From positions 1,178,001-1,242,000 of the forward strand of contig CAKMXJ010000039.1 of NCBI GenBank assembly GCA_928724745.1: 64,000 nt of DNA. The letters are read 5' to 3'. Both the position numbers and the translations under genes were made by a program. Below, one piece after another: positions 16,881 to 26,964 of this stretch (position 1 is the first letter of the stretch; the number at the start of each line of letters is the position of its first letter). The notes under the pieces were generated by a model. That model was given only the letters and a program-made list of their open reading frames with translations, did no database searches and was not told where the DNA came from. Origin of the DNA: Anthracocystis setariae. Lineage: Eukaryota; Basidiomycota; Ustilaginomycetes; Ustilaginales; Ustilaginaceae.

Positions 16881-19421
16881 TTAGACTGTGATCCCGTTCG
16901 TACTGTGTCGGGGTGTCTTGGGTGTAGTCGCACCATCATGTTTTGCTGTTCGGGCATTTGCGGCGTTCACGTCGAGAGCCAAAGGAGCGGGAGGAGGCAA
17001 GTTCGAAGTACGTGCTACCATCGGTCTTCGCACCGTCCTCGCGCCAGCTGGCCACGACGTCCTGTCCCCCATTCCAGCAGCGGAAGAGACGATACTCGTC
17101 GGTCTCTTCGGCAGCGGCCGCGTAAACGTATCGATCGCAGCTGTCTTGCGAATCACCATGATCTTATCCGACCCAAACCGCACGCCCGTTGGAATCTCGC
17201 CATCCACCTCAACCGTGACCACCGGCTGCAAAATCGCCACTTCCGATCGAGGCAATGCTGCGTGCCGGATGGTATCGTCGGTTACAGATACGTGGTCGAG
17301 CGTATGACCAGCCGCCCCACCAGCAGCAGGGACGGTGGTGCTGAAGCGACGTCCGTTCACCGCTGACCCTGGCGAACGTCCCGACGAAGAGGTGCCGTGC
17401 TTATCCACTAGCGAGTAGGTCGATCCAAGTCCAACAGAGCTCCTCCTATGCGCGCCATGGTGCGGCGCATGCGTCTTAGGCCGGTTGAGCGCAGCACTCG
17501 AAAAGTCCCACAGGATCATCTTACAATCCTCACCGACCGACGCAAAACGGTAGGTTCGGTCATCCGAAGACCACCTCCACGGATCCCAAGCGACGCCCGT
17601 CACAAACGACGTATGCCCCTGGCATCTCGCCACAATCCTCCCCTCCCTCGGCGCCCAGACGGTCACTAGATCATCCTGACCTCCCGTCAGCAAAAACTTG
17701 CCATCCGGAGACCATGCAAGACAGTTGAAGCCTCCGAAGTACGACTCGTACATGTCCAACAGACGTTCAGAGTTGACATCGGCGATGCGTAGGATGCCAT
17801 CTTCCGACACGATGGCGACATGAAAGTGATCCGGCGAAAAGGCAAGGTCCGTGATGCGCCGTTTGGAGACGGCCCAGTGCGACACGGGGTTGAGACGCGA
17901 CCAAGGCGTTTCTTTGCCTTTGCCGGACAGGCCGTTTCCGTTGGAGCTGGCATTGGCACTGGCTACGGCGGCTGCAGCCAAAGCTTGCTGGTACTCGTGA
18001 GAGTGCAACGTTGATCCTGTTGGCATACCCGAAGCGATGGGTAGAGAGCCAGGCTTAGTGACGAGCAGCAACGGCTGGCCCTCTGACGAATCTGCAGCAT
18101 GTCGACGTTGCGAGAGCGTGCCAGGTGTGACGTGCACTTTGGGCTTGGGAAGGTGCGTGGCACTTCCTGAGCTGTTGGATCCATTCGCTTCGCCGCCTTC
18201 GGGATGAGTGGTGTTGGTGGTGGTGGTGGTGGTGGCAGTGGTCGAGCTTGTCACTGTGCGTGGACCAAGATCTGGCCTCGGTTCAGTGAGTCCCGCGCCT
18301 GCGGTGAGGTATGAGGATGTCGAGTTGTTTGACGTCATCGTCTGGCTGGCAGACATGGCAGCCGATGAAAGCACGGACGTCGCACCGACGACGCCATTCA
18401 GCGCCACACTGGAGGAGTTGGCAGTGCTGCTGCTTGGAAATGCTTCCCAAGTGGCGGGGGTGAATTCACTGGAATCTTCACGCTCGCGGTCGTAGACGAG
18501 GACGGTACCATCGGCATGAGAAGCCATGATGAGGTTCTCGCTTCCTGGAAGCCATCGCACCTGCGTCACGGCCGAACTGGTGATGCATCCGCCCTTGTTG
18601 ATGCGAGTATACCTTGAAGCAATCGGATCGAGCCAGATGAGGTCACCTGTGACGAAGCCAATGACAATGTCGAGCCGATCGTGTGCTCGTGTGAATTGGT
18701 TGACATCGTGAGCCGAAGGTGAGGCAGCAAACGTGATCCGAGCCAAGCTCTCTTTGGTCCTGCCGTTGGTGTCAGCGAGCCAGAAGAAAGAACGAGCATT
18801 GCTAAGGAAGGTAAAGTGCTCGGAATCGGTGCGTGCAGCCAGGATCTTGGCGAGATCCGGATGGGTCATCATACGATGGACAAAATTACTCGAGGTGTTC
18901 TTGAGACTGTTCTTGGGACGAGTTGGCTTTGCACTAAGCTTGCCCATGGTTTCACCGAGACCAGAGAATCCCATTCCAGCACCGCCAATGCCAGCGATTC
19001 CAGCCGAAGGACCGGAGCTGCCGGGTGGTAAACCTCCTGTCAAGCTCGAAGCTGGTGCATCGATGCCTTGAGCGGCAAGCGGGCCTTCCAGAAGGATGCC
19101 ATGAGCTGGAGATGGGGCGGAATCCGCCCAGCTAGGATCTCCTTTCCTGGAAGCGGGATAGCGCACACTGACGGTTGAGACGCGAGGGGTTGGATAGACG
19201 GCGGACAAGCCGAGTTGCGTTATGGGCGCCGGACTGAGGTGAATCATGGGCTGTGGTGGCGAGGTGAACCTAGAAGTGCAGACGTACATTCCCTCGGGTG
19301 CATCAAACGATTCCGTGGTCATCACAGCAAAAGTGGGCAAAGCTGGTTGTGCCGACCCTATGGATGCACCCGTCGGCAAGGGCCGAGCCGGTGTTGGTGG
19401 GAACACCATTGGAAACGCCAT
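16881..19421 (-). CDS. CreC/WDR20-type WD40 protein, deubiquitinase cofactor
   Basis: 846 residues from ATG 19421 (MAFPMVFPPT); the eight codons before it start with GTG, not ATG. The architecture matches fungal CreC and animal WDR20: a Pro/Ser-rich N-terminus, then the conserved block ESLARITFAASPSAHDVN and DIVIGFVTGDLIWLDP. Next come NLIMASHADGTVLVYDRERED, a long Ser/Thr-rich insertion, and WD40 blades (ITDLAFSPDHFHVAIVSEDG, NCLAWSPDGKFLLTGGQDD, VTGVAWDPW and GEDCKMILWDF). Family members stabilise or activate a USP12/46-type deubiquitinase (CreB in Aspergillus, where it acts in carbon catabolite repression). The insertion between the N-terminal blades and the later ones is unusually long (about 180 residues). 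Identity as CreC is from motif recall, not a search. Confidence 0.85.
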   Translation of the reverse strand: MAFPMVFPPTPARPLPTGASIGSAQPALPTFAVMTTESFDAPEGMYVCTSRFTSPPQPMIHLSPAPITQLGLSAVYPTPRVSTVSVRYPASRKGDPSWADSAPSPAHGILLEGPLAAQGIDAPASSLTGGLPPGSSGPSAGIAGIGGAGMGFSGLGETMGKLSAKPTRPKNSLKNTSSNFVHRMMTHPDLAKILAARTDSEHFTFLSNARSFFWLADTNGRTKESLARITFAASPSAHDVNQFTRAHDRLDIVIGFVTGDLIWLDPIASRYTRINKGGCITSSAVTQVRWLPGSENLIMASHADGTVLVYDREREDSSEFTPATWEAFPSSSTANSSSVALNGVVGATSVLSSAAMSASQTMTSNNSTSSYLTAGAGLTEPRPDLGPRTVTSSTTATTTTTTNTTHPEGGEANGSNSSGSATHLPKPKVHVTPGTLSQRRHAADSSEGQPLLLVTKPGSLPIASGMPTGSTLHSHEYQQALAAAAVASANASSNGNGLSGKGKETPWSRLNPVSHWAVSKRRITDLAFSPDHFHVAIVSEDGILRIADVNSERLLDMYESYFGGFNCLAWSPDGKFLLTGGQDDLVTVWAPREGRIVARCQGHTSFVTGVAWDPWRWSSDDRTYRFASVGEDCKMILWDFSSAALNRPKTHAPHHGAHRRSSVGLGSTYSLVDKHGTSSSGRSPGSAVNGRRFSTTVPAAGGAAGHTLDHVSVTDDTIRHAALPRSEVAILQPVVTVEVDGEIPTGVRFGSDKIMVIRKTAAIDTFTRPLPKRPTSIVSSAAGMGDRTSWPAGARTVRRPMVARTSNLPPPAPLALDVNAANARTAKHDGATTPKTPRHSTNGITV

Positions 19422-20839
19422 GATGGGCGATGTCGATGTCAGCACGCCGCAGCGCAGATATTATCGGTGGCAGATTAGACTTAGGTGGAGGAGGACGAAG
19501 ATGGGGAGCGTCAACGAATCAATCGCCCATATAGTCACAGAGTGGTATGTACGAGATGTGAGCGTGCGAACGGTGCGACGAGGCAAGTGACAGATGTTGA
19601 GTATATGCGACGGCAATAAAAAAGGTGATCTGTGACCGATATGGGCGCGAAGGGAAAGGTAGAAAGTTAGCGAGCGGGTCGACGGGTTGGCCGATTTGAG
19701 GCAAGGGTCGGTGTCTATGTTGGCGTGCGTAGGCAGGGTGGCTGCAAACTGGAAAGGAACACGGATCAGCAAGCCGATAGCAGGTAGAAGCGCCGAGGCT
19801 GGCTGCGGAAAAATCAAATCATGAATGTCCTTCGTCAGGGCCGACGGCGTTAAGGGCGTAATGGGGTCGCTTCTCTGATTCGGTTGTAGTGTAGTGGAGG
19901 CCAAAAATTGCTGCTAATCAGACAAGGATTGCTTCTTTTTTTGGGGAAGGATTCGTCGTCGCCTTCTCGCGGGCCGGGTGCCCCGATTGGATTATTGTCG
20001 GTGCTCAAACAGTATGCAGTCCGTCGCCCCACGCCTTTCGTGTCTGTTTCGCAATCATTCTCTCGGGCACAGCATACAAACAGTTAGACTTAGTGTGAAT
20101 TTGGCGTTGGTGAGTTCATGCTTTCTTGCTTGCTTGCTTGCTTGCTTCACCTTCTCGATCTTCCCTTCCGTCTCCTTGCACTTGTTCTCATGTAGCAGAT
20201 CGGTGACTGTATTGAGATCGTTGCCAAGCTTTGGATCGAACCAACAGGACGGGAATGGAAAGGTATCCATTTCTCATTTCAGGACGGATGATCCGATTCA
20301 ACCATCCATCCACGGTTCAGTATCGTCTTCCAAAGACTGTGCTGAGCGTCACGGCACACTGCACAGAGAGGAAGGACCCTGGCTCGCTCGCTCGCTTCGG
20401 CCAGCGCCAAGTCAGCGAAAGCCTGATCTGTGCAGTTGGGTGAGCCCCTGTTTGATGATGTTTTAATATGTGGCGTAACACGTTTGAATTCTAGCGTGAG
20501 CTTCGACTCGGCAGTCAGTCACACAGTCGAGAGAAGCGTGACAGGCACAATCCACGAATTGACTGAGACTGTGTTGGCTCAGTTTAGTGTGAGCAAAGGC
20601 CACTACCGTTCGTCAATATCCCACACCAACACTTTCTCAAATCCGCGCCTTTTCCTTCGCATAGGTCGGCTGTACCGTTCTACCATTCTGACCAAGTCCG
20701 TCTTGTTCGTCTCCGTCTCGTTACTCTTCCTATACTTCCTGACACTGTGACGCCTCCCTGCTACAACAAATCTCTGGCATCGTTGGACTCTGCTCCTCAA
20801 TGAAGGGCCGGCCGTATTGCACCTTGTAGCGCTGGCACA
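19422..20839. promoter_or_regulatory. divergent intergenic region, CreC-like gene and VPS54
   Basis: 1.4 kb without a convincing gene; open frames here are short and incoherent. A (TTGC)n tract lies at 20125-20147. Confidence 0.55.
20125..20147. repeat. (TTGC)5-6 microsatellite
   Basis: Five to six consecutive TTGC units in the intergenic region upstream of VPS54. Confidence 0.8.
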
Positions 20840-23800
20840 ATGTCGTCTGCCATCGACCGCGCCGGTGGTTCTTCAAGGCACCATGTCGCAACCGCTTCCC
20901 TCTCTTCTCAAACAGACGGTGCAGACCAAAGTGCGTCGTCGATACAACTTCGCAATGGCGTCGCCAGTCCGCAAAGTCCAGCCTCCGATGCCGACTCAAC
21001 TATCAACACCAGCTTTGCACCAAGCACGCTTGCTTCACGCCTAGGTCGCCACATCTACTCTTCTGCAGGCGCCGCCGGATCTACACTGAGCCTCACTGGA
21101 TCTGGTTTCAATTCGCCAGGTCTCACCTTGACCGGTTTCAATGCTGTTTCTACGGTCCTGAACAATCCTTCCAAACGTCAACATCCTATCGACCCCAAGT
21201 CATCCCGCTTCCCAGCAATCACACCGAACCATGTCCCGGCTGAAATCCCAAAAGTCAAGAAAGCAGAACTTGACCCCTACCTCTCTTCCGTCCGACCCGA
21301 ATGGGACAGGTTCATGCGCAATCAGAGCATGGGTAGGCAAGGCAAGGCTACCATTGAACAGCAGCAGCAACAGCAACAGCAACAACAACAACAACAACAG
21401 CAACAGCAGAATGCGTCCAGCCAAGATGCTTCTTACGACTCGGAACCGCTTGGCAAAGCCAACAGACGTCATCGTCCCACTTCCAGCATAGCCTCGCTTT
21501 CGGCTGACCTTCAAGCTGTCCCACTTCCACAAGCTCGAAAGAGATTGCCCAATCTCAGTGCGGTCCCTCAAGTGTTCTTCTCCGAAGACTTTGACCTCGG
21601 CAACCCGTACACGTTTGACCAAGTCACAGAACGGCACAAGCTCGACTCTTCCTCCCCGTCCGAACAACGTGCCGTAGCTCCCACTTACGACGTTGCCTTG
21701 AATCAGATGTTGCAGGAAAAGCTCAGCTACTACTCCGATGTCATCGAACAGCATCTCATCATCGAAATCGGCCAACAATCTTCGTCCTTTTTTGCTGCGC
21801 TCGAGGACCTCAACGACCTCAATGCAGAGGCAGCAAGTTGTTTGGCCAAAATCGGCGGTCTTAAAGCCGAGCTCCAACACATCGATGAAATGCAGGCAAC
21901 AAAGGGTCTCAAGGTCATCCGAGAGCAGCAGCACCGAAGACATCTTGAACACAAGCAGACGGCTGTGCAGAGCGTACGCGAGATCATCGAACGTCGCGAT
22001 CTCGTGCGCCTGTTGATCCAGCAGGGAGAGACAGAAGACGCGCTTGAAATGCTGAACAAGCTCAAGTCGGCGCTGCGTCGTCCTCGCGGCGATGAAGATG
22101 ATGCGTCCACAGATCGAACCAGGTCGAACAAATCCACCCAGGACAAAGCAGGCGCTGCCTCTGAAGTCGCCCTCGCCGAACTTCAATGCCTTTCGAGCAT
22201 CCCTGCACAACTCGAAGAGATGGAGCGTGCCTTGTCCGACATGTTACAACAAGACCTCGTTGTGATCCTCAAGCAGGACATCGAAGCACGGCTCAACGCC
22301 TATCGCCAGCGTGGCATCGCAGTCTCCGAAACTGGCCTTAGCCAATTCAAGTCGCCAGCCTCGCCCTCCGGTCAATCCGCTCGAGAGCCCTCCTCCGACT
22401 CCGATCTCGCTTCGCGTATCGCTCCTCTGATTGTAGGCCTTACCAAGACAGGCGGACTAGAGAAGGCAGTGTCGGCCTACCGCGAAGTGGCGATCAAGGC
22501 TGTCCAGGAGACATGGAAGGCCAGCCTTTCGGAACGCAGCACTGACATGGCCGAGACAGTCAAGTGGCTGCTGTCGGAAGATTTCTCCAAATTCGATGAC
22601 CACGAAAGTCTTCCTCCACCAGCCGCACGGATCCGTGATCTGGAATACTCCGCCTTCCTACAGATCGGCAGAGAGCTCTTCGAGATCCTTATTGAGTGTC
22701 TCAAGACCATTGATGCTCATAGCAGGCTCGTGCCGCGCATCTTGGACCAGCATCATGCCTCGACCGAATCCAACGGAAGCGCCACAGCGACCGATGGTGT
22801 TGGTATTTCTGATCTGAACGGAGTGTCGTCAGGGTTGCCTACTGCACCGGTCGTGTCGCAAGGTGTACCGACAAGTCTTCCGACCAAATGGTCCGAAGTG
22901 GTGGTGGCGTCGGCAGAACAGGCGCACACGCTGTGCGCGCGTCTGCTGTCCTTGCGTGCTACGACACACGCTGCTCTTGAGCTGCCACCCTTCCTGGTCG
23001 TATTCCAACTCTGCTGGAGCTTCGTCCTGTCGTCAGAGCAACTCTGCCGAAAGATGATCGTAGGTTTGCGAGGCACAGTTCTCAGCCAAGCCAAGGGCTT
23101 CCTCGCCAACTTCCATCGTCGCCGCATTGAACGCGCAGCCAAGGCAGTGGAGGAAGAAACGTGGGCACAGGCGGAGGTGGGTGCCGAGATTCAGGCCCAG
23201 ATTCATCAGATTGTCAGCGGTGCCGTCGAAGATCCCGCCGAGTTTGTCATCTCCGGGAGTGAGCCAGTCAAAACCGATAGCAAAGCGGAAGCCAAATCGT
23301 CGGCAGATTCAGATGGTCCTACCACGACCAAGACGCTTGACATCGAAGATCATCAGTATTTCGTCGTCGACGCCAGCTTGGACGTGCTCTCGCTGCTGGT
23401 CGACTATCTCAAGGTCATCATCAACCTTCCGCTGCTTACTACCGAAGCCATGGCCAGGGTGGTAGAGTTCCTAAAGCAGTTCAACTCGCGCACCTGCCAG
23501 GTCGTGCTCGGAGCTGGAGCCATGCGATCCGCCGGTCTCAAGAACATCACCGCGAAACATTTGGCGCTTGCATCTCAGTCGCTCTCGATCATGATCTCGC
23601 TCATTCCGTACATTCGCGAGACCGTCCGCCGACACTTGTCGCCAAAGCAGGCGGTGATGCTCACCGAGTTTGACAAGTTGCGACGTGACTTCCAGGAGCA
23701 TCAGTACGAGATTCACGCCAAGCTGGTTGCGATCATGTCGGATCGGCTCACCGTCCACTGTAGGACGCTCAGCCACATTGACTGGAACGCCGACAAGCCC

Positions 23801-25633
23801 GCCGCCGAGGAGGCCGATGGTGAAGCCCAGGAACTCGAGCCGAACAAGTACGCCGCCGATCTCGTAAAAGAGACTGCAACGCTTCACAAGGTGTTGAGCA
23901 AGTACCTCCAAGCGGTCGTAGTCGAACACGTCATTGGCCAAGTGCTACGATCCATCGACGCTCGCATCGCGCAAGAGTTTGAAAAAGTTCAAGTGCGCCA
24001 CCAGAACGCGCTGGATCGTATGCAAGCGGACGTACGCTGTTTTGCGACCAAATTTTCTGCTCTCAAGCATGTTGAGTGGAAGGATGAGGCACTGCAGAAG
24101 GTCCTTGAAACCAAACGCATCGTGCCTCCTGCTGCTGCCAATGTGACTGTTTCAACTGGCACTTCGACGCCCCATACCGAAACGGCGCCGGGCTCGCCAG
24201 CAATTGACAAGCCTGCCGCATCCTCTTTCGGCCCCGTCACCTACAAGCCACGCATCCCCAACATCTTTGCCCGCCGCCAACAGTGGCAGAGTCAACAAGG
24301 CAGTCCGCGTGGATCAAGTGATGTGACGGGGTCTTCCACGCCCATGGAATCGCGTCCGTCTGCAGAAGCATCTCCTCGAACCAGTCTTCAGCAACCATCG
24401 ACACTAGCTGCGCGGACGGATCAACAGCCGAACGAGGCCCATGCGCCAGAGCTCCCGACCAAATCCAGTGCACCAGGGGCCCAGAGCATCGAAGATGAAG
24501 TCAACGAGGTTCCCCCGACCCCACCTGCCAAGAGCCAAGAGGTCCCCACGCCAGCTATAGTCAAAGATCAGGAGGCAGACGGACGAGAGTCGGAAGACAT
24601 TGTAGCTCCCGTCATTCCTGCACCAGAGTCGGTGGCCAGGGTGCTGTCAGCAGATCCCGTGCAGACCTCTGCTGCCGATGCCAATGCGTCATCTGCAGCT
24701 GCATCTGGAGTTGATGCTGAATCTGGCGCAACTCACAAAGGAGAGACCGAAGTGGTTTCCACGGCTAAAAGCGCAACCACCAGCGCTGCAGCAAGACCTG
24801 GCAGGGCGAATCTGAAAGAGCGTCTGAATGAAGCCGCAAGAAAACGAGCTCAAGCTTCTGCTCCAGCTGCTCGACCAGCGAGCCAGCCTGAAGATGCTCC
24901 AGCCGGGACACCGGTAGAAAAAGAGGCTGCTGCTGCAGAAGGAGAGTCGGTAGGTGGTCTCAAACCAGATGAACCCAAGGCAGCTGTGGAATCGACAGCT
25001 ACCACGACGGCTGCTTTGGAGGCTGCGACGGCCACTGCGACAGTTGAGGCACGCAAATCAGAGGTTGGAAAAGCAAACGCGACGAAAACATCCTCAATGA
25101 CAGCGGTAGAGCAAGGGGCTGCTGCTGAAGAAGGGAACTCGGTAGATGATCTAAAGCCAGGTGTGGAGTCGACGGCAATCACGACGGCTGCCTCAGAGGC
25201 TCCGACGGCCACTGCGACAGTTGAGGCGCAAGAATCCGACGTCGGGAAAACAGGCGAGGCGGAGACATCCCCGGCACGCATAGACAAAAAGCCAGTCGGT
25301 GGACCCGACGGGTCCGGAGAAAACACTCATGCAGCTGTTCTTGAAGAACCCAAGGTGGTTGACGCTGCGCCAGTACTTGCTGAATCAAACGAGGATGGGT
25401 TGAAAGAATCCACCGAGATAGCCGGTGTCGTCCCCACGCCTGCGACACCCACCATTGCCGAAGAAGATGGCGATGCAGATGGCGACGGCCAAGGCCACGG
25501 CGATAGTGGAGACACTGAAGCCGACGGAAACGGGGACACCAACGACAGCACAACCGATTCTGCTCTCAGCGCCACACCTGCTTCGGGCAACAAAAAGAAC
25601 AAGAACAAGAAGAGGAAGGGAAAGAAAAAGTAG
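20840..25633 (+). CDS. VPS54: Vps54, GARP complex tethering subunit
   Basis: 1597 residues, no intron. Vps54 is the long subunit of the GARP tether that captures endosome-derived vesicles at the trans-Golgi. The N-terminal coiled region (about 290-420, with YSDVIEQHLIIEI and SSSFFAALEDLNDLNAEA) and the C-terminal Vps54 domain (about 833-945, with HQYFVVDASLDVLSLLVDYL and NSRTCQVVLGAGAMRSAGLK) are clear. A tract of 17 Gln lies at about residues 174-190 (nt 21359-21409). Residues past about 1090 form a long disordered Ala/Thr/Glu/Ser tail containing an imperfect duplication of about 58 residues (see findings) and a Lys/Asn-rich end. Yeast Vps54 is under 900 residues, so the tail is an expansion. 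The start at the first ATG of the frame is supported by the Ser-rich leader typical of fungal copies. Confidence 0.9.
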   Translation: MSSAIDRAGGSSRHHVATASLSSQTDGADQSASSIQLRNGVASPQSPASDADSTINTSFAPSTLASRLGRHIYSSAGAAGSTLSLTGSGFNSPGLTLTGFNAVSTVLNNPSKRQHPIDPKSSRFPAITPNHVPAEIPKVKKAELDPYLSSVRPEWDRFMRNQSMGRQGKATIEQQQQQQQQQQQQQQQQQNASSQDASYDSEPLGKANRRHRPTSSIASLSADLQAVPLPQARKRLPNLSAVPQVFFSEDFDLGNPYTFDQVTERHKLDSSSPSEQRAVAPTYDVALNQMLQEKLSYYSDVIEQHLIIEIGQQSSSFFAALEDLNDLNAEAASCLAKIGGLKAELQHIDEMQATKGLKVIREQQHRRHLEHKQTAVQSVREIIERRDLVRLLIQQGETEDALEMLNKLKSALRRPRGDEDDASTDRTRSNKSTQDKAGAASEVALAELQCLSSIPAQLEEMERALSDMLQQDLVVILKQDIEARLNAYRQRGIAVSETGLSQFKSPASPSGQSAREPSSDSDLASRIAPLIVGLTKTGGLEKAVSAYREVAIKAVQETWKASLSERSTDMAETVKWLLSEDFSKFDDHESLPPPAARIRDLEYSAFLQIGRELFEILIECLKTIDAHSRLVPRILDQHHASTESNGSATATDGVGISDLNGVSSGLPTAPVVSQGVPTSLPTKWSEVVVASAEQAHTLCARLLSLRATTHAALELPPFLVVFQLCWSFVLSSEQLCRKMIVGLRGTVLSQAKGFLANFHRRRIERAAKAVEEETWAQAEVGAEIQAQIHQIVSGAVEDPAEFVISGSEPVKTDSKAEAKSSADSDGPTTTKTLDIEDHQYFVVDASLDVLSLLVDYLKVIINLPLLTTEAMARVVEFLKQFNSRTCQVVLGAGAMRSAGLKNITAKHLALASQSLSIMISLIPYIRETVRRHLSPKQAVMLTEFDKLRRDFQEHQYEIHAKLVAIMSDRLTVHCRTLSHIDWNADKPAAEEADGEAQELEPNKYAADLVKETATLHKVLSKYLQAVVVEHVIGQVLRSIDARIAQEFEKVQVRHQNALDRMQADVRCFATKFSALKHVEWKDEALQKVLETKRIVPPAAANVTVSTGTSTPHTETAPGSPAIDKPAASSFGPVTYKPRIPNIFARRQQWQSQQGSPRGSSDVTGSSTPMESRPSAEASPRTSLQQPSTLAARTDQQPNEAHAPELPTKSSAPGAQSIEDEVNEVPPTPPAKSQEVPTPAIVKDQEADGRESEDIVAPVIPAPESVARVLSADPVQTSAADANASSAAASGVDAESGATHKGETEVVSTAKSATTSAAARPGRANLKERLNEAARKRAQASAPAARPASQPEDAPAGTPVEKEAAAAEGESVGGLKPDEPKAAVESTATTTAALEAATATATVEARKSEVGKANATKTSSMTAVEQGAAAEEGNSVDDLKPGVESTAITTAASEAPTATATVEAQESDVGKTGEAETSPARIDKKPVGGPDGSGENTHAAVLEEPKVVDAAPVLAESNEDGLKESTEIAGVVPTPATPTIAEEDGDADGDGQGHGDSGDTEADGNGDTNDSTTDSALSATPASGNKKNKNKKRKGKKK
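24912..25273 (+). repeat. imperfect tandem duplication inside the VPS54 tail
   Basis: Two units, about 24912-25095 and 25106-25273, encode parallel strings. AAAAEGESVGGLKP pairs with AAAEEGNSVDDLKP, VESTATTTAALEA with VESTAITTAASEA, and TATATVEARKSEVGK with TATATVEAQESDVGK. A 24-base DNA block, GACGGCCACTGCGACAGTTG and the four bases after it, is identical in both. Confidence 0.8.
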
Positions 25634-26964
25634 GGTTTGTGACCGACGTTTAGGCGACACTGTGACCTACAATTCCATTCGTTTCCTCCATTATTGTTGT
25701 TAGTGATGCTCGGATGCGGATCGCATGTGTGATGGCAGTGTTACGAATTGTCCGGTGCCGTGCTGGGCTGTAGTTGACCGACCGGCGTATATGGAGGAGC
25801 GGTGTTGAGACATTTCGAATCAGATGGATCGGGGCATCATCGGGGAAGAGACGTATGCCGGTGGAATAGAAATTATTTTTTTTTGATCGCCGAGCTGCTA
25901 CGGTATTTTGAATATCGCTACGGCTGAGCCAACTTCTACTACACTTGCTCTGTACCGCGCACAGTGCCCGCTACCGTAAAAATGAAGACCGTACGGCAAG
26001 AGGCACGAATTCTCTCTACCTGTTTCTAGCTCTGAACCCCTTTGTTTTGTCTCGCAGAGATTCATCGTAGACTGGCAGCGATATCTTGCTTGAAGCGTCT
26101 GCAACTCTGCGACTGGGGTGCCAGCCGACTTAAGGAGACCACCACCCTGACAAACGACAGCAGAATCGAAAGGTGGGCGACCCAGAGCCTAGCACAGCAA
26201 AGCAAAGCAAAGCACATCAAAGCACAGCACAGCACAGCGCCAATCGGCTAAAAGCTCGCCAACATGTCCGTCGCCGTCCATCGGCGTTCTGTCAAAAGAA
26301 CAGGAAACTCACACAACAAATCGGACCACTGTCACTTCTACACTACCCTTGCGATTTAGGAGCGCGTTTTTGAAATTGAATTCAGCCGAACGACAAAGTA
26401 GTGCTGCATGCGAGCGAACATCATGCACCCTAGAATTTGGGCACAGATGCACTGCCTGGCAACAGCAGGAGGAAGGATGCGCGCAGCACAGCTTTTAAAT
26501 CACAATCAATTGCTTTGCAGCACGAGGCTGTGGAGAGAGCATGCGGTCCGACTCTTTCAGTGAACTCAGTTGACTCTTAACTACGCTGCAGTGCTGAACT
26601 ATACGGTACTGCACTGTACTCCACTTTTCTCCCCCATTCAATCACCGACTGACGTTTTCGCCATCGGCAACGAGAAACTACAGTGTGCCGGATTGCCTCT
26701 CCTATTTCCATCCAGTCTTTCTCATCTGCTGCAAAAAGGTTTCATGCCATCGTCGGAAAGAGCTCAACTCCTCAAGTAGCATCCACTTTTTCAGATTCCA
26801 GCTGAGCTTACTCTGTCATCTCGCACCTTGACTGTACAGCGGTCTGTCTACCAGCCAGCCTACCTGTCTGCTTCCACTTTTTTTTTCTTGCTGCTCGTTG
26901 CTTCTCCGGCCTCGCTTCCGGGTCCCCATACGAGCGGACGGTTTGGTGCGAAAACTCTCCAGCC
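25634..26964. other. intergenic upstream of the LEA2-like gene
   Basis: 1.3 kb with no supported gene. Around 26188-26238 there are irregular AGCAAA/AGCACA repeats. The last 100 bases are C/T-rich and look like a leader. Confidence 0.55.
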
